From Variovorax sp. OV329 (lineage in GTDB: Bacteria > Pseudomonadota > Gammaproteobacteria > Burkholderiales > Burkholderiaceae_C), in the NCBI RefSeq assembly GCF_900114785.1, contig NZ_FOUG01000006.1, forward strand, positions 1-64,000: a stretch of DNA of 64,000 nt. The letters are read 5' to 3'. Position numbers and translations under genes: made by a program. This document shows positions 16,675 through 25,635 of the stretch, in pieces; the first letter of the stretch is position 1, and each line of letters begins with the position of its first letter. The notes beneath the pieces are model-generated. The model did no database searches, was not told the origin of the DNA, and saw nothing but the letters and a program-made list of their open reading frames with translations.

Positions 16675-17805
16675 TCAGCCCTTCCAGACGAAGGGAAACT
16701 TCAGCTGCTTGAAGAAGCCGTTGGGCACGTAGTCTCCCACCACGCCGTAGTGCTCGGGCCAGAGCCGGTCGCTCTTGACCGCGGTGCCGAAGAGGTAGTC
16801 GAGGAAGGCGTAGTGCGCGGCGTAGTTCTTGTCGATCGCCTCGTCGTCCTGGCTGTGGTGCCAGTGGTGGAAGTTGGGCGTGACGATGATGTAGCGCAGC
16901 GGCCCCAGCCGCACGCTCACGTTGCAGTGGTTGAACACCGCCTGGAAGCCCACCACCACGATGTAGGCGTCGATCACTTCCTTGCTGAAGCCCAGCACGT
17001 AGATGGGCGCCAGCACCAGCGTGCGGGTGATGAGCAGCTCCAGGATGTGCTGGCGCGAGCCCGCGAGCCAGTCCATGCTCTTGACGCTGTGGTGCACCGC
17101 ATGCAGGCGCCACAGCAGCGGCACCTCGTGGTAGCCGCGGTGCGTCCAGTACTGCACCAGGTCGGCCACCAGGATGATCAGCAGCAGCCCGGCCCAGAAG
17201 GGCAGCCCGGCGATCCAGCCGCGCACGCCGTCGTTGGCGGCCCAACCGAAGAAGCGGTGCACCATGAGGTTGGTGGCCAGCAGCACGAAGCCCACGATCA
17301 TGTGGTTGACCACGAAGTGGTGGAAGTCGGTCTGCCACTCGGCTCGGAACACCGGCTGGTCCTTGCGGTGCGCGAACAGCTTCTCGATGAAGATGAAGAT
17401 CAGCGAGGAGCCCAGCAGGTCGAGGATGAACCAGTCCAGGCCGATGTAGGGCGTGCCGTCGGCGAAGTCGTTCACCGGGACCTTGTGGCCGCCCAGCAGG
17501 GCCGAGAGCACCACCAGCAGGAAGGCGATCGACGACAGCCAGCGCGTGCGGTTGAAGATGATGTTGACCAGCGAGAGCCCGCCCGAGATGACCATGGCCG
17601 TGAGCAGCACGTAGCGCATCACGTCCACGTTGTAGCCCTTGCGCAGTTCGGGCGTGCTCAGGTACTGCGGGAAATGGAACACCAGCACGCCCAGGAAGCA
17701 CAGCGCCGCCAGGATGATCGCGATGGTGCCGGTGACCATGCCATGGCCGCGCCGCAGCTCGCCGTGGCTCTCGGCGAGTTCGTTCAGTTTCTCGAGTTCG
17801 AGCAT
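16675..17805 (-). CDS. Sterol desaturase/fatty acid hydroxylase family membrane protein
   Basis: A 376-residue integral membrane di-iron oxygenase candidate. About seven hydrophobic segments are visible. The histidine clusters of the family are present: HRGYHEVPLLWRLHAVHHS, NHCNVSV and NFHHWHHSQ, which would bind two irons on the cytosolic face. Members hydroxylate or desaturate lipids, hopanoids, sterols or carotenoids. The N-terminal helices before residue 190 are additional to the minimal domain. Nothing nearby points to a lipid substrate. GGAGAA lies upstream of the ATG. A 175-bp gap separates it from cobA, so it is probably a separate unit. Confidence 0.85.
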   Translation of the reverse strand: MLELEKLNELAESHGELRRGHGMVTGTIAIILAALCFLGVLVFHFPQYLSTPELRKGYNVDVMRYVLLTAMVISGGLSLVNIIFNRTRWLSSIAFLLVVLSALLGGHKVPVNDFADGTPYIGLDWFILDLLGSSLIFIFIEKLFAHRKDQPVFRAEWQTDFHHFVVNHMIVGFVLLATNLMVHRFFGWAANDGVRGWIAGLPFWAGLLLIILVADLVQYWTHRGYHEVPLLWRLHAVHHSVKSMDWLAGSRQHILELLITRTLVLAPIYVLGFSKEVIDAYIVVVGFQAVFNHCNVSVRLGPLRYIIVTPNFHHWHHSQDDEAIDKNYAAHYAFLDYLFGTAVKSDRLWPEHYGVVGDYVPNGFFKQLKFPFVWKG

Positions 17806-17952
17806 TGTTGTTTTCTCCTCGCTCCGTCTGCGCCTCGGATGGATGGGCGCGACGGATTATCGGCCGTGGCGCACGGCAGGGGGAGGGGAATAGTTACGCT
17901 GGCACGGGTGAAAGCCGCAACGGCTGCGCGCCGCTGGCTCTTCGATTGGAAG

Positions 17953-17967
17953 GGGCCTCTCCGGCCC
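17953..17967 (-). terminator. Hairpin downstream of cobA
   Basis: On the minus strand GGGCC-GGAGA-GGCCC lies 14-28 nt after the cobA stop and is followed by CTTCC. It is a plausible but weak end signal for the nasC-nasA-ybiB-cobA transcript. Confidence 0.35.
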
Positions 17968-17980
17968 TCGTACCCGGTCC

Positions 17981-18790
17981 TCAGTCGCCGTTGGCCAGGC
18001 GGCGGGGCAGTTCCGCATCCACCGCTGCAGCGCCGCGCACCACGTCGCCCACCACGATGACGGCCGGGCTGCCGAAGCCTTCCTGCGCCAGGTCGTTGGC
18101 CAGCCGGCCCAGGGTGGTGGTCAGCTGGCGCTGGTGCGCCAGGCTTGCATGCTGGACCACGAGGACGGGGGTATCCGCGGCCAGGCCATGCAGCAGTTCC
18201 TGCTGGATGTGGTGCGCGCCGGTGATGCCCATGTAGATCACGAGCGTCAGCCGCGCGTCGCGCGCGGTGGCGGCCAGGGCGCGCCAGTCGGTGGGGTGCT
18301 CGGTGGCCGCGTGGCCGGTCTTGGCATGGCCGGTGACGAACACCACGCCCTGCGCGTGGTCGCGATGCGTCAGCGGTACGCCCAGCGCAGTGACGGCAGC
18401 CAGGCCGGCGGTGATGCCGTTGACCACGGCGCATTCGATGCCTTCCTCGCGCAGGTGCTCGACCTCTTCGCCGCCGCGGCCGAAGATGAAGGGGTCTCCG
18501 CCCTTGAGGCGCACCACGTGCTCGCCCTCGCGCACCGCCGTGATCATCAGCTTCTCGATGAAGGACTGGGGCGTGCTCTTGCAGCCGCCGCGCTTGCCCA
18601 CGTGGACGATGCGCGCGTCCGGCCGCGCGTAGGCGCTGACGATCTCGTCGTTCACCAGGTCGTCGACCAGCAGCACCGTGGCGGCCTGGATGGCCTTCAC
18701 GGCCTTGAGCGTCAGCAGTTCCGGATCGCCGGGGCCGGCGCCCACCAGCGTGCAGCTGCCTTGGAGGGGGGAAGAGGCAAGGTGGTTCAT
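17981..18790 (-). CDS. cobA: Uroporphyrinogen-III C-methyltransferase
   Basis: A 269-residue SAM-dependent methyltransferase converting uroporphyrinogen III to precorrin-2, the branch point to siroheme and cobalamin. All SUMT motifs are visible: TLVGAGPGDPELLTLKAVKA, GKRGGCKSTPQSFIEKLM, VRLKGGDPFIFGRGGEE, GITAGLAA and PLTHRDHAQGVVFVTGH. It is the stand-alone form, not fused to siroheme synthase domains (CysG) or to HemD. It is the last gene of the nasC-nasA-ybiB run, 4 nt after ybiB, which points to siroheme for nitrite reduction, although that reductase is not in the window. Confidence 0.95.
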   Translation of the reverse strand: MNHLASSPLQGSCTLVGAGPGDPELLTLKAVKAIQAATVLLVDDLVNDEIVSAYARPDARIVHVGKRGGCKSTPQSFIEKLMITAVREGEHVVRLKGGDPFIFGRGGEEVEHLREEGIECAVVNGITAGLAAVTALGVPLTHRDHAQGVVFVTGHAKTGHAATEHPTDWRALAATARDARLTLVIYMGITGAHHIQQELLHGLAADTPVLVVQHASLAHQRQLTTTLGRLANDLAQEGFGSPAVIVVGDVVRGAAAVDAELPRRLANGD

Positions 18791-18794
18791 CGCG

Positions 18795-19763
18795 TCAGGC
18801 GGCCTGTGTGGCGCTTGTCTTGTCGTGGGAAGAAATCGGGCTCGAAGGGAATCGCATCAGCCGTGCCAGCTCCAGCACATGGCCAACCTGGCGCGAGATC
18901 GCTTCGGGCACCGGCAGCGCGCCCTCCAGCACGCGGCGCGTGTAGTCGACGGTGCTGTCCAGGTCGATGGCTTCCGGCAGGCCGGGCACGTCGGACTGGG
19001 TGCCGGCCTGCTGGGCCTGCAGCTCGATGCGTCGGCCCTCGATGAAACCGTCCACCTGCGCGGTGCGGCGCGGGTCGGCCACGCTCTCGCCTTCGAGGCC
19101 GCGTGAGAGCAGGGCGTTCATCTGCATGAGCGCGAAGGTCTCGGCCATCGATTCGGCGTAGGCGGGATGGGTGTAGCTGCTGATCAGCAACTGGTTGGTG
19201 CCCTGGGCCGGCAGCATCAGCTTGACGACGCTGTGGCCGGGGTTGCGCAGGCCCACCACCTGGCGGACGTCCAGCAGGCGCTTCAGGCCTGGCAGCAGCA
19301 GTTCGGTGCTGACATGTGCGACTTCGCCCTCGGCGACTGCGCGCACGGAAGTCAGCGGTGCCACACCCAGGGCTTCGAGCACCGAGGCGGCGGTGACGCG
19401 GCGTGCCTCCGTCTGGCTGCCATGAAGCAGCACTGGCAGCCCTTCGCGCCCCAGCAACTGGGCCAGCAGCGGGGTGAGCACCGGCAGCTTGCGCGCGCCG
19501 TTGTAGCTGGGGATCACGACCAGGGGCTGGCCCTGCGCCGCGGGCAAGCGCGCCAGCCGCTCGTGCGTGGCATCCAGGAAACCGCCCAGCTCCTCGGGCG
19601 TCTCGCCCTTGATCCGCATGGCCAGGCAGAAGGCGCCCACTTCCAGGTCGGTGACGGTGCCGTCCAGCACCTGGCCGAACAGGTCGCGGGCGTGTTCACG
19701 CGCGAGCGGCTTCGCGCCGCGCGCGCCGCGCCCGATTTCCTTGATGTAGTGGCTGATTCCCAT
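18795..19763 (-). CDS. ybiB: YbiB/TrpD2-type nucleic-acid-binding protein
   Basis: A 322-residue protein with the fold of anthranilate phosphoribosyltransferase (nucleoside phosphorylase class III). The N-terminal helical domain (GRGARGAKPLAREHARDLF, then CLAMRIKGETPEELGGFLDA) and the second domain with LPVLLHGSQTEARRVTAASV are recognisable. However, the phosphate/PRPP signature of true TrpD (GTGGD) is replaced by SYNGARKLP, so it should not be a TrpD enzyme. E. coli YbiB has been described as a homodimer that binds DNA and RNA without sequence preference and responds to DNA damage. It sits between nasA (51 nt away) and cobA (4 nt away), an unexpected partner in a nitrate operon. Confidence 0.82.
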   Translation of the reverse strand: MGISHYIKEIGRGARGAKPLAREHARDLFGQVLDGTVTDLEVGAFCLAMRIKGETPEELGGFLDATHERLARLPAAQGQPLVVIPSYNGARKLPVLTPLLAQLLGREGLPVLLHGSQTEARRVTAASVLEALGVAPLTSVRAVAEGEVAHVSTELLLPGLKRLLDVRQVVGLRNPGHSVVKLMLPAQGTNQLLISSYTHPAYAESMAETFALMQMNALLSRGLEGESVADPRRTAQVDGFIEGRRIELQAQQAGTQSDVPGLPEAIDLDSTVDYTRRVLEGALPVPEAISRQVGHVLELARLMRFPSSPISSHDKTSATQAA

Positions 19764-19814
19764 GGTGGCTGGCGTCGATTGTCCCGCAAGGCTTATGCCA
19801 AATCCGCAGGGTGC

Positions 19815-22640
19815 TTATGCCCCCACGGCTTCACGGGATGCCACGAGCACGCGCACCTTGCGCTTGAGCTCGGGCACGCAGGAGCCGCAGTTGGTGCCGC
19901 AGCGCAGCGCGCCCTGCAGGGCAGACAGGCGCTCGGCCTCGCTCCCACTGCCGCATTGCAGGGCCTGGTCGATGGCGGTTTCGCTCACGCCGAAGCAGCT
20001 GCAGACGGTCTTGCCGCTGGAACGCACGCCCGCCGGCGCCTTCGGTCCGGGGCGCAGCAGCTGGCGGCCCAGAGACTGGGCGGGCAGGCGCTGCTGCAGC
20101 AGGGCCTTGATCCAGGATTCGGCGCGGATGTCGCCGCCCAGCAGGAAGGCCTCCAGGTAGGCCTCGCCGCCCGCGCGCACCAGGCGCGCCGCGCGGCGCT
20201 GGCCCGAGCGCGCATCGGCATAGCGGATCACATCGGTGCCCGCCAGGCCCAGTAGCGACTCGACCTGCGCCAGCAAGGCCGGTGACGCCGGATCGTGGCC
20301 CGCGGCGCGGAACAGCACGCCGCTGCGCTCGCTGTCGCCGTCGAGGGCGCCGGCGGCACCGAAGGGCACGCAGCTGGCGAAAGGGAATTCCTTCATCAGC
20401 TCGCGCAGCGACCGCAGCGTCTGCAAGGCGCTGTCGTCAGGCAACCAGGCCGCCGCCAGCAGCGACCAGGGCAACTCGGCCTTGAGCACCTTCACCGCCG
20501 TGTGCTTGAGCTCCGGCTGCTTGGAGTCGGGGCAATAGGCGGGCGTGGTCAGGGCATTGATGCCCGCCAGCGTCTCGCCGGCGGAGGCGCGTCCGCCGAG
20601 GAACTCCGAGCCCCAGTGCATGGCGACGAAGGCCTGGCTGGCGCCCAGCTCGCTGCTGCCCTGCGCCGGCAGCACGATGCTGCCGCGGCGCGAAGTGAGG
20701 TAGACCAGGTCGCCGTCCTGGAGCTTGCGCTGCGCCATGTCCTGCGGATGCAGCTGCACCACCGGTTCGGGCACGTGGCCGAACAGGCGCCCCAGCGTGC
20801 CGGTGCGGCTCATGCCGTGCCACTGGTCACGCAGGCGTCCGGTGTTCAGCGCGATCGGGTAGCGCGCCTCGCACTGCTCGGCGACGGGCTGGTAGGCCGT
20901 CGCGACGAAGCGGGCGCGGCCGTCGGGCGTGGGGAAGACGCCGTCCTTGTACAGGCGCTGGCGGCCGACAGGCTGGCCGGCCGGCATGGGCCACTGCTGC
21001 GGGCCCTGGCTGTCGAGCACGGACCACGACAGGCCGGTGATGTCCAGGTCGCGCCCGCGCGTCGACTCGCGGTGCTCGTTCCAGATCGCCACGGCGCCGG
21101 TTTCGCTGTCCAACTCGTAGGGGAAGAGGGCGATGCTCGTTTTGCGGGCAGGCAGCAGGGCTTCGAGGCGGCGGGCGAAGTCCGTGGCGGCCGACCAATC
21201 GTGGCGCGCTTCTCCCGGCGCCGGAACTGCGGGGCGCACGCGCGAGATGCGGCGCTCGCTGTTGGTCACGGTGCCCACCTTCTCGCCCCAGGTGGTGGCC
21301 GGCAGCAGCAGGTCGGCATAGGCGCAGGTGGCGGTGGAAGCGAAAGCCTCCTGCACCACCACCAGCTCGCAGCGCTCCAGCGCGCGGCGCACGGTGCGCT
21401 GGTCGGGCATGGACTGGGCCGGGTTGGTGCAGGCGATCCACAGCGCGCGGATCTCGCCGTCGGCCGCGGCCTGGAACATCTCGACGGCCGTCTTGCCGGG
21501 CGTGGCCGGCACGTCGGGCACGCCCCACAGTGCCGCGACTTCGGCGCGATGTGCGGGGTTGCCCAGGTCGCGGTGCGCCGACAGCAGGTTGGCCAGGCCG
21601 CCCACTTCGCGTCCGCCCATGGCATTGGGCTGGCCGGTGAGCGAGAAGGGGCCGGCGCCCGGCTTGCCGATCTGCGCCGTCGCCAGGTGCAGGTTGATGA
21701 GCGCCGCGTTCTTCGCGGTGCCGCTGGAGGACTGGTTCAGGCCCTGGCAATACAGGCTCAGCGTGGCGGCCGAGGTGGCGAAGAGGCGCGCCGCCTCCCG
21801 CAGGTCTTCCACTGCAATGCCGCACACCTGCGCCGCCTTCTCCGGCGTGCAGTCGCGCACCACGGCTTCGAGCGCGTCGAAGCCGCTGGTGTGGGCAGCG
21901 ATGTACCCGGGCTGCGTCCAGCCCTCGCGCAGCATGAGGTGCAGCATGCCGTGGAAGAGCATCACGTCGGTGCCCGGCTGGATCGGCAGGAAGAGGTCGG
22001 CGATCTCGGCGGTGTCGGTGCGGCGCGGGTCCGCCACCACGATCTTCATCGCCGGGTTGGCGCGCTTCGCGTCCTCGATGCGCCGAAACAGGATGGGATG
22101 CGCCCACGCCGTGTTGCTGCCCACGATGAACAGGCATTGCGCGTGGTCGAAGTCCTCGTAGCAGGCCGGCGGCGCATCGGCGCCCAGCGTCTTCTTGTAG
22201 CCGGCCACCGCGCTGCTCATGCACAGGCGCGAGTTGGTGTCGATGTTGTTGGTGCCGATGAGGCCCTTGGCCAGCTTGTTGAAGACGTAGTAGTCCTCGG
22301 TGAGCAACTGGCCCGAGACGTAGAAGCCCACCGCGTCGGGGCCATGCTCGCGGATCACGTTCGAGAACTTCAGCGCCGCGGTGTCGAGTGCGTGGTCCCA
22401 GCTCACGGGCTGCGGCTCGGTGCCGCGCTGCAGGCGCTGCATGGGCTGAAGCAGACGCGTCTGCCGCGTGATCTCAGCGCTGGCCGTGAGGTGCAGGGTC
22501 GAGCCCTTGGTGCACAGGCGGCCGAAGTTGGCGGGGTGCTGCGGGTCGCCGCGCACGCCGGTGATCTGCGTTCCGTCCGATTCGATGATCACACCGCAGC
22601 CCACGCCGCAGTAGGGGCAGGTCGAGCGCGTCTCAGTCAT
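19815..22640 (-). CDS. nasA: Assimilatory nitrate reductase, catalytic molybdenum subunit
   Basis: A 941-residue bis-MGD molybdoenzyme that reduces nitrate to nitrite in the cytoplasm. The N-terminus binds one 4Fe-4S cluster through Cys8, Cys11, Cys15 and Cys43 (CPYCGVGCG and GRLCTKG). Molybdopterin-binding regions follow, with NTNSRLCMSSAV and PLVSSA-type stretches. The last 65 residues are a BFD-like 2Fe-2S domain (VCSCFGVSE and RCGTNCGSC), as in Klebsiella NasA. There is no Tat signal, consistent with assimilation. The ATG at 22640 lies inside the 3' end of the nasC frame, an 8-nt overlap implying coupled translation. Electrons should come from the NasC flavoprotein via the BFD cluster. 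Confidence 0.93.
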   Translation of the reverse strand: MTETRSTCPYCGVGCGVIIESDGTQITGVRGDPQHPANFGRLCTKGSTLHLTASAEITRQTRLLQPMQRLQRGTEPQPVSWDHALDTAALKFSNVIREHGPDAVGFYVSGQLLTEDYYVFNKLAKGLIGTNNIDTNSRLCMSSAVAGYKKTLGADAPPACYEDFDHAQCLFIVGSNTAWAHPILFRRIEDAKRANPAMKIVVADPRRTDTAEIADLFLPIQPGTDVMLFHGMLHLMLREGWTQPGYIAAHTSGFDALEAVVRDCTPEKAAQVCGIAVEDLREAARLFATSAATLSLYCQGLNQSSSGTAKNAALINLHLATAQIGKPGAGPFSLTGQPNAMGGREVGGLANLLSAHRDLGNPAHRAEVAALWGVPDVPATPGKTAVEMFQAAADGEIRALWIACTNPAQSMPDQRTVRRALERCELVVVQEAFASTATCAYADLLLPATTWGEKVGTVTNSERRISRVRPAVPAPGEARHDWSAATDFARRLEALLPARKTSIALFPYELDSETGAVAIWNEHRESTRGRDLDITGLSWSVLDSQGPQQWPMPAGQPVGRQRLYKDGVFPTPDGRARFVATAYQPVAEQCEARYPIALNTGRLRDQWHGMSRTGTLGRLFGHVPEPVVQLHPQDMAQRKLQDGDLVYLTSRRGSIVLPAQGSSELGASQAFVAMHWGSEFLGGRASAGETLAGINALTTPAYCPDSKQPELKHTAVKVLKAELPWSLLAAAWLPDDSALQTLRSLRELMKEFPFASCVPFGAAGALDGDSERSGVLFRAAGHDPASPALLAQVESLLGLAGTDVIRYADARSGQRRAARLVRAGGEAYLEAFLLGGDIRAESWIKALLQQRLPAQSLGRQLLRPGPKAPAGVRSSGKTVCSCFGVSETAIDQALQCGSGSEAERLSALQGALRCGTNCGSCVPELKRKVRVLVASREAVGA

Positions 22641-23847
22641 GCGGGCCACCGAACATCAGCTCGTCGCGAATGCCGCTCACGTCGCTGCGCTCGCGCAGCA
22701 GCTTGAAGTACCAGCTTCCATCCGCCGTGTCGCCGTACAGGCAGGCGCCCACCAGCTTGCCGTCCTTGATGACCAGCTTCTTGTAGACGCCTTCGACCGG
22801 ATCGCTCATCACGATTTCCTCGCAACCCTCGCCGCCCATGAACTCGCCGGCGGAGAAGAGGTCGATGCCGGTCACCTTGAGCTTGGTGGACGTTTGCGAG
22901 CCCGCGTAACGGCCGATGCCCATCTGCGCCAAATGGTTGGCCGCCACCTGCGCCTGCTCGAACAGCGGCGCCACCAGGCCGTAGGCCACGCCGCGGTGCT
23001 GGGCGCATTCGCCCACCGAGTAGATGCGCGCGTCGGTCACCGTCTGCATGGTGTCGTCCACCACGATGCCGCGCTCGCAGTGCAGGTGGATCTGCTGGGC
23101 CAGGCCGATGTTCGGACGGATGCCCACGGCCATCACCACCAGGTCGGCGGGCAGCTCGGTGCCGTCCTTGAAGCGGATCGCGCCCACCTGGCCTTCGCCG
23201 TTGTCCACCAGTTCCTGGGTCTGCGCGCCGATCATGAAGTTCAGGCCGCGCTCTTCCAGCGAGCCCTGCAGCAGCTTGCCGGCCACGTCGTCGAGCTGGC
23301 GCTCCATCAGCCAGGGCATGACGTGCACGACGGTGACCTTCATGCCGCGCAGCATCAGTCCGTTGGCAGCTTCCAGGCCCAGCAGGCCGCCGCCGATGAC
23401 CACCGCATGCCGGTGCGTGCGGGCCGCCTCGATCATGTAGTCGGTGTCGGCGATGTCGCGGTAGGCGATCACGCCCTTCAGGTCCTTGCCGGGCACCGGC
23501 AGCATGAAGGGCGTGGAGCCGGTGCACATCAGCAGGCGGTCGTAGGCGGCCTCGGTGCCATCCTCGGCGCGCACGATGCGGCGCACGCGGTCCACGTCCA
23601 CCACCTTCTTGCCGGCGTGCAGGGTGATGCCGTTCTCTTCGTACCACTCCCAGCTGTTGAGCACGATGTCCTGCACCGTCTGCTCGCCCGCCAGCACCGG
23701 CGACAGCAGGATGCGGTTGTAGTTGGGATGCGCCTCGGCGCCGAACACGGTGATGTCGTACAGGCCGGGCGCGATCTTCAGCAGCTCCTCGATGGTGCGC
23801 ACGCCGGCCATGCCGTTGCCGATCATCACGAGCTTGAGTTTGTTCAC
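22633..23847 (-). CDS. nasC: NADH-dependent FAD oxidoreductase, electron-transfer subunit of nitrate reductase
   Basis: A 404-residue flavoprotein. The GTG at 23847 is preferred because GGGAGA precedes it closely. Two dinucleotide folds are visible: VMIGNGMAGVRTIEELL for FAD at residue 5 onward, and HAVVIGGGLLGLEAANGL for NADH. The FAD-closing motif is DARIYSVGECAQHRG. The sequence corresponds to the N-terminal oxidoreductase half of NirB and to Klebsiella NasC, without the siroheme/4Fe-4S nitrite reductase half. Its role is inferred as passing NADH electrons to NasA. It heads the nasC-nasA-ybiB-cobA run and is divergent, 58 bp away, from the phosphatase/kinase gene. Confidence 0.88.
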   Translation of the reverse strand: MNKLKLVMIGNGMAGVRTIEELLKIAPGLYDITVFGAEAHPNYNRILLSPVLAGEQTVQDIVLNSWEWYEENGITLHAGKKVVDVDRVRRIVRAEDGTEAAYDRLLMCTGSTPFMLPVPGKDLKGVIAYRDIADTDYMIEAARTHRHAVVIGGGLLGLEAANGLMLRGMKVTVVHVMPWLMERQLDDVAGKLLQGSLEERGLNFMIGAQTQELVDNGEGQVGAIRFKDGTELPADLVVMAVGIRPNIGLAQQIHLHCERGIVVDDTMQTVTDARIYSVGECAQHRGVAYGLVAPLFEQAQVAANHLAQMGIGRYAGSQTSTKLKVTGIDLFSAGEFMGGEGCEEIVMSDPVEGVYKKLVIKDGKLVGACLYGDTADGSWYFKLLRERSDVSGIRDELMFGGPHD

Positions 23848-23905
23848 GACACTCTCCCTTGCAGAACCATCAGGTGCCCTGCACGCGCATGGACAATCGC
23901 GCGTC

Positions 23906-25612
23906 ATGAGCTTTGAAGTGGATATCGGCTACCACAGCCAGCGCGGGCCGCGCGAGGCGAACGAAGACTTCGCCGGCTGCGTGCATGCGCCGCCGGGCGA
24001 GGAGGCGCGCGGCCTGATCGCGGCCATTGCCGATGGCGTGTCCGGCGGCGGCCATGGCCTGGAGGCGGCGCAGGCCACGGTGATGGGCCTGCTGGCCGAC
24101 TACTTCGCCACGCCCGACACCTGGGAGCCCACGGCCGCACTCGACCGGCTGATCGGCGCACAGAACGCCTGGCTGGCCGAGCACAACCGGCGCCGCCAGA
24201 GGGGCGCCGCGCTCACCACGCTCACCGCGCTGGTGCTGCACGGCCAGAGCTACACCCTGGCCCACGTGGGCGACACCCGCGCCTGGCGCGTGCGTGCCGG
24301 CGACGGCGCCGCGCAGCTGCTGACGCAGGACCATGCCTTCGACCATCCCGACATGCGCAGCCGCCTGACCCGCGCCATCGGCCTGGACGACCAGGTGCGC
24401 GTGGACTATGCCCAGGGCGACGCGCGCGTGGGCGACTGCTTCGTGCTCAGCAGCGATGGGGTGCATGGCGTGCTCAAGCCGGTGCAGCTTGGCGCGCTGG
24501 CGTTGAAGGGCAGTGCGGCCGAGGCGAGCCAGGCTTTGGTGGCAGCTGCCTTGGAGGCCGGCTCCCGCGACAACGTCACCGCGCTGGTCATCCGCGTGCA
24601 GGGTTTGGACGCGCGCCAGCTGCTCGACGAACTGGGCGACGTCCGCCGGCTCGATCCACCGCCGGCACTCAAAGTGGGCGACACCCTCGACGGGTACCTC
24701 GTCACCGCGCTGGTGGCCGACACCGGCGTGCACCGCATCTACCAGGCCCGCGAGCCGCGAAGCCGCAGCCTGGTGGCGCTGAAGACCCTGCATCCGTCGC
24801 GCGCCGGCGACCCGCAGGAGCGCGCCATGCTCGCGCACGAGGCCTGGCTGGGTCTGCGCGTGGGCGCGCGCGAGAACAGCGGGCTGGTGCGCGTGCACGA
24901 GCGAGCGGCGAGCGCAACCGCCCTCTACCTTGTGTTCGACTGGCATGGGGGCCACACCCTGGAGCAGATCCGGAAGAACACGCCGCGCGGCAGCGTCGAC
25001 GAGGTGATCGCCGCGGCCATCGAGATCGGCAAGACCCTGGGCCGTCTGCACCGCCAGGGCGTGGTGCACCGGGACATCAAGCCCGGCAACCTCCACCGGG
25101 GCGACGACGGCCGGTGGCGCATCCTCGACCTGGGCGTGGCGCTGTCCGGCCGCGAGGGCGCGGCGCAGCGCGAGCTGCATGCCGGCACGCCCAGCTACAT
25201 CAACCCCGAGCAGTGGGAGGGTGCGGCGCCGGATGCCGGCAGCGATCTCTTCGCCCTCGGCGTGACGCTCTACCAGTGGCTGGCCGCACGCCTGCCCTAC
25301 GGCGAGATCGAGCCCTACCAGTCCGCCCGCTACCGGCATGACCCGGCCTCGCTCGCCCGCATCCGTCCCGACGTGCCCGTGTGGCTGGACCACCTGGTGC
25401 GCAAGGCCGTCGCGCGCGATCCGCGTCATCGCTTCGAGACTGCCGAGGAACTGCTTCTCGCGCTGGAGCGCGGCGCCTCGCGGCCCGTCGGTGCCCCCAT
25501 GGCCACGCCGCTGCTGCAGCGCGATCCGGCCGCGCTGCTCAAGCTCGGGCTGGGCCTGTCGGTGCTGCTGAACCTGCTGCTCATCGTGTGGCTCTTGTTG
25601 CTGCCACGCTGA
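23906..25612 (+). CDS. Tail-anchored PP2C phosphatase - Ser/Thr kinase fusion
   Basis: A 568-residue protein in three parts. Residues 1-235 are a PP2C phosphatase: NEDFAGC, IADGVSGGG (Asp43), LAHVGDTRAWR, FVLSSDGVHG and SRDNVTALV carry the metal-binding aspartates. Residues about 255-540 are a Hanks-type kinase with Lys293 in VALKTLHP, the catalytic loop HRDIKPGN (Asp390, Lys392), GTPSYINPEQW and DLFALGVTLYQWL. The glycine-rich loop is degenerate (LVADTGVHRIYQA) and the metal-binding DFG is DLG (Asp408). The last 22 residues are one hydrophobic helix ending in Arg, a tail anchor. Similar fusions recur in nitrate assimilation loci of proteobacteria; their targets are unknown. It lies between nasC and the nitrate carrier. 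Confidence 0.9.
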   Translation: MSFEVDIGYHSQRGPREANEDFAGCVHAPPGEEARGLIAAIADGVSGGGHGLEAAQATVMGLLADYFATPDTWEPTAALDRLIGAQNAWLAEHNRRRQRGAALTTLTALVLHGQSYTLAHVGDTRAWRVRAGDGAAQLLTQDHAFDHPDMRSRLTRAIGLDDQVRVDYAQGDARVGDCFVLSSDGVHGVLKPVQLGALALKGSAAEASQALVAAALEAGSRDNVTALVIRVQGLDARQLLDELGDVRRLDPPPALKVGDTLDGYLVTALVADTGVHRIYQAREPRSRSLVALKTLHPSRAGDPQERAMLAHEAWLGLRVGARENSGLVRVHERAASATALYLVFDWHGGHTLEQIRKNTPRGSVDEVIAAAIEIGKTLGRLHRQGVVHRDIKPGNLHRGDDGRWRILDLGVALSGREGAAQRELHAGTPSYINPEQWEGAAPDAGSDLFALGVTLYQWLAARLPYGEIEPYQSARYRHDPASLARIRPDVPVWLDHLVRKAVARDPRHRFETAEELLLALERGASRPVGAPMATPLLQRDPAALLKLGLGLSVLLNLLLIVWLLLLPR

Positions 25613-25635
25613 GCGCAAGAGGGTGAAGCGCCCGG

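Noticed and set aside
17899..17916. Sigma-54-like TGGCACG on the plus strand near 17.9 kb
   Set aside because: The spacing to the next GC is 11 rather than 10 and the TTGC half is missing; no gene follows on that strand.
17806..17980. Possible cobalamin riboswitch near cobA
   Set aside because: The region is downstream of cobA, not upstream, and contains no recognisable B12-box sequence.
18795..19763. Annotation as anthranilate phosphoribosyltransferase TrpD
   Set aside because: The PRPP-binding GTGGD signature is absent and there are no other tryptophan genes; the YbiB/TrpD2 group fits better.
22633..23847. Annotation as complete nitrite reductase NirB
   Set aside because: Only the FAD/NADH part (about 400 residues) is present; the siroheme and 4Fe-4S domains of NirB are missing.
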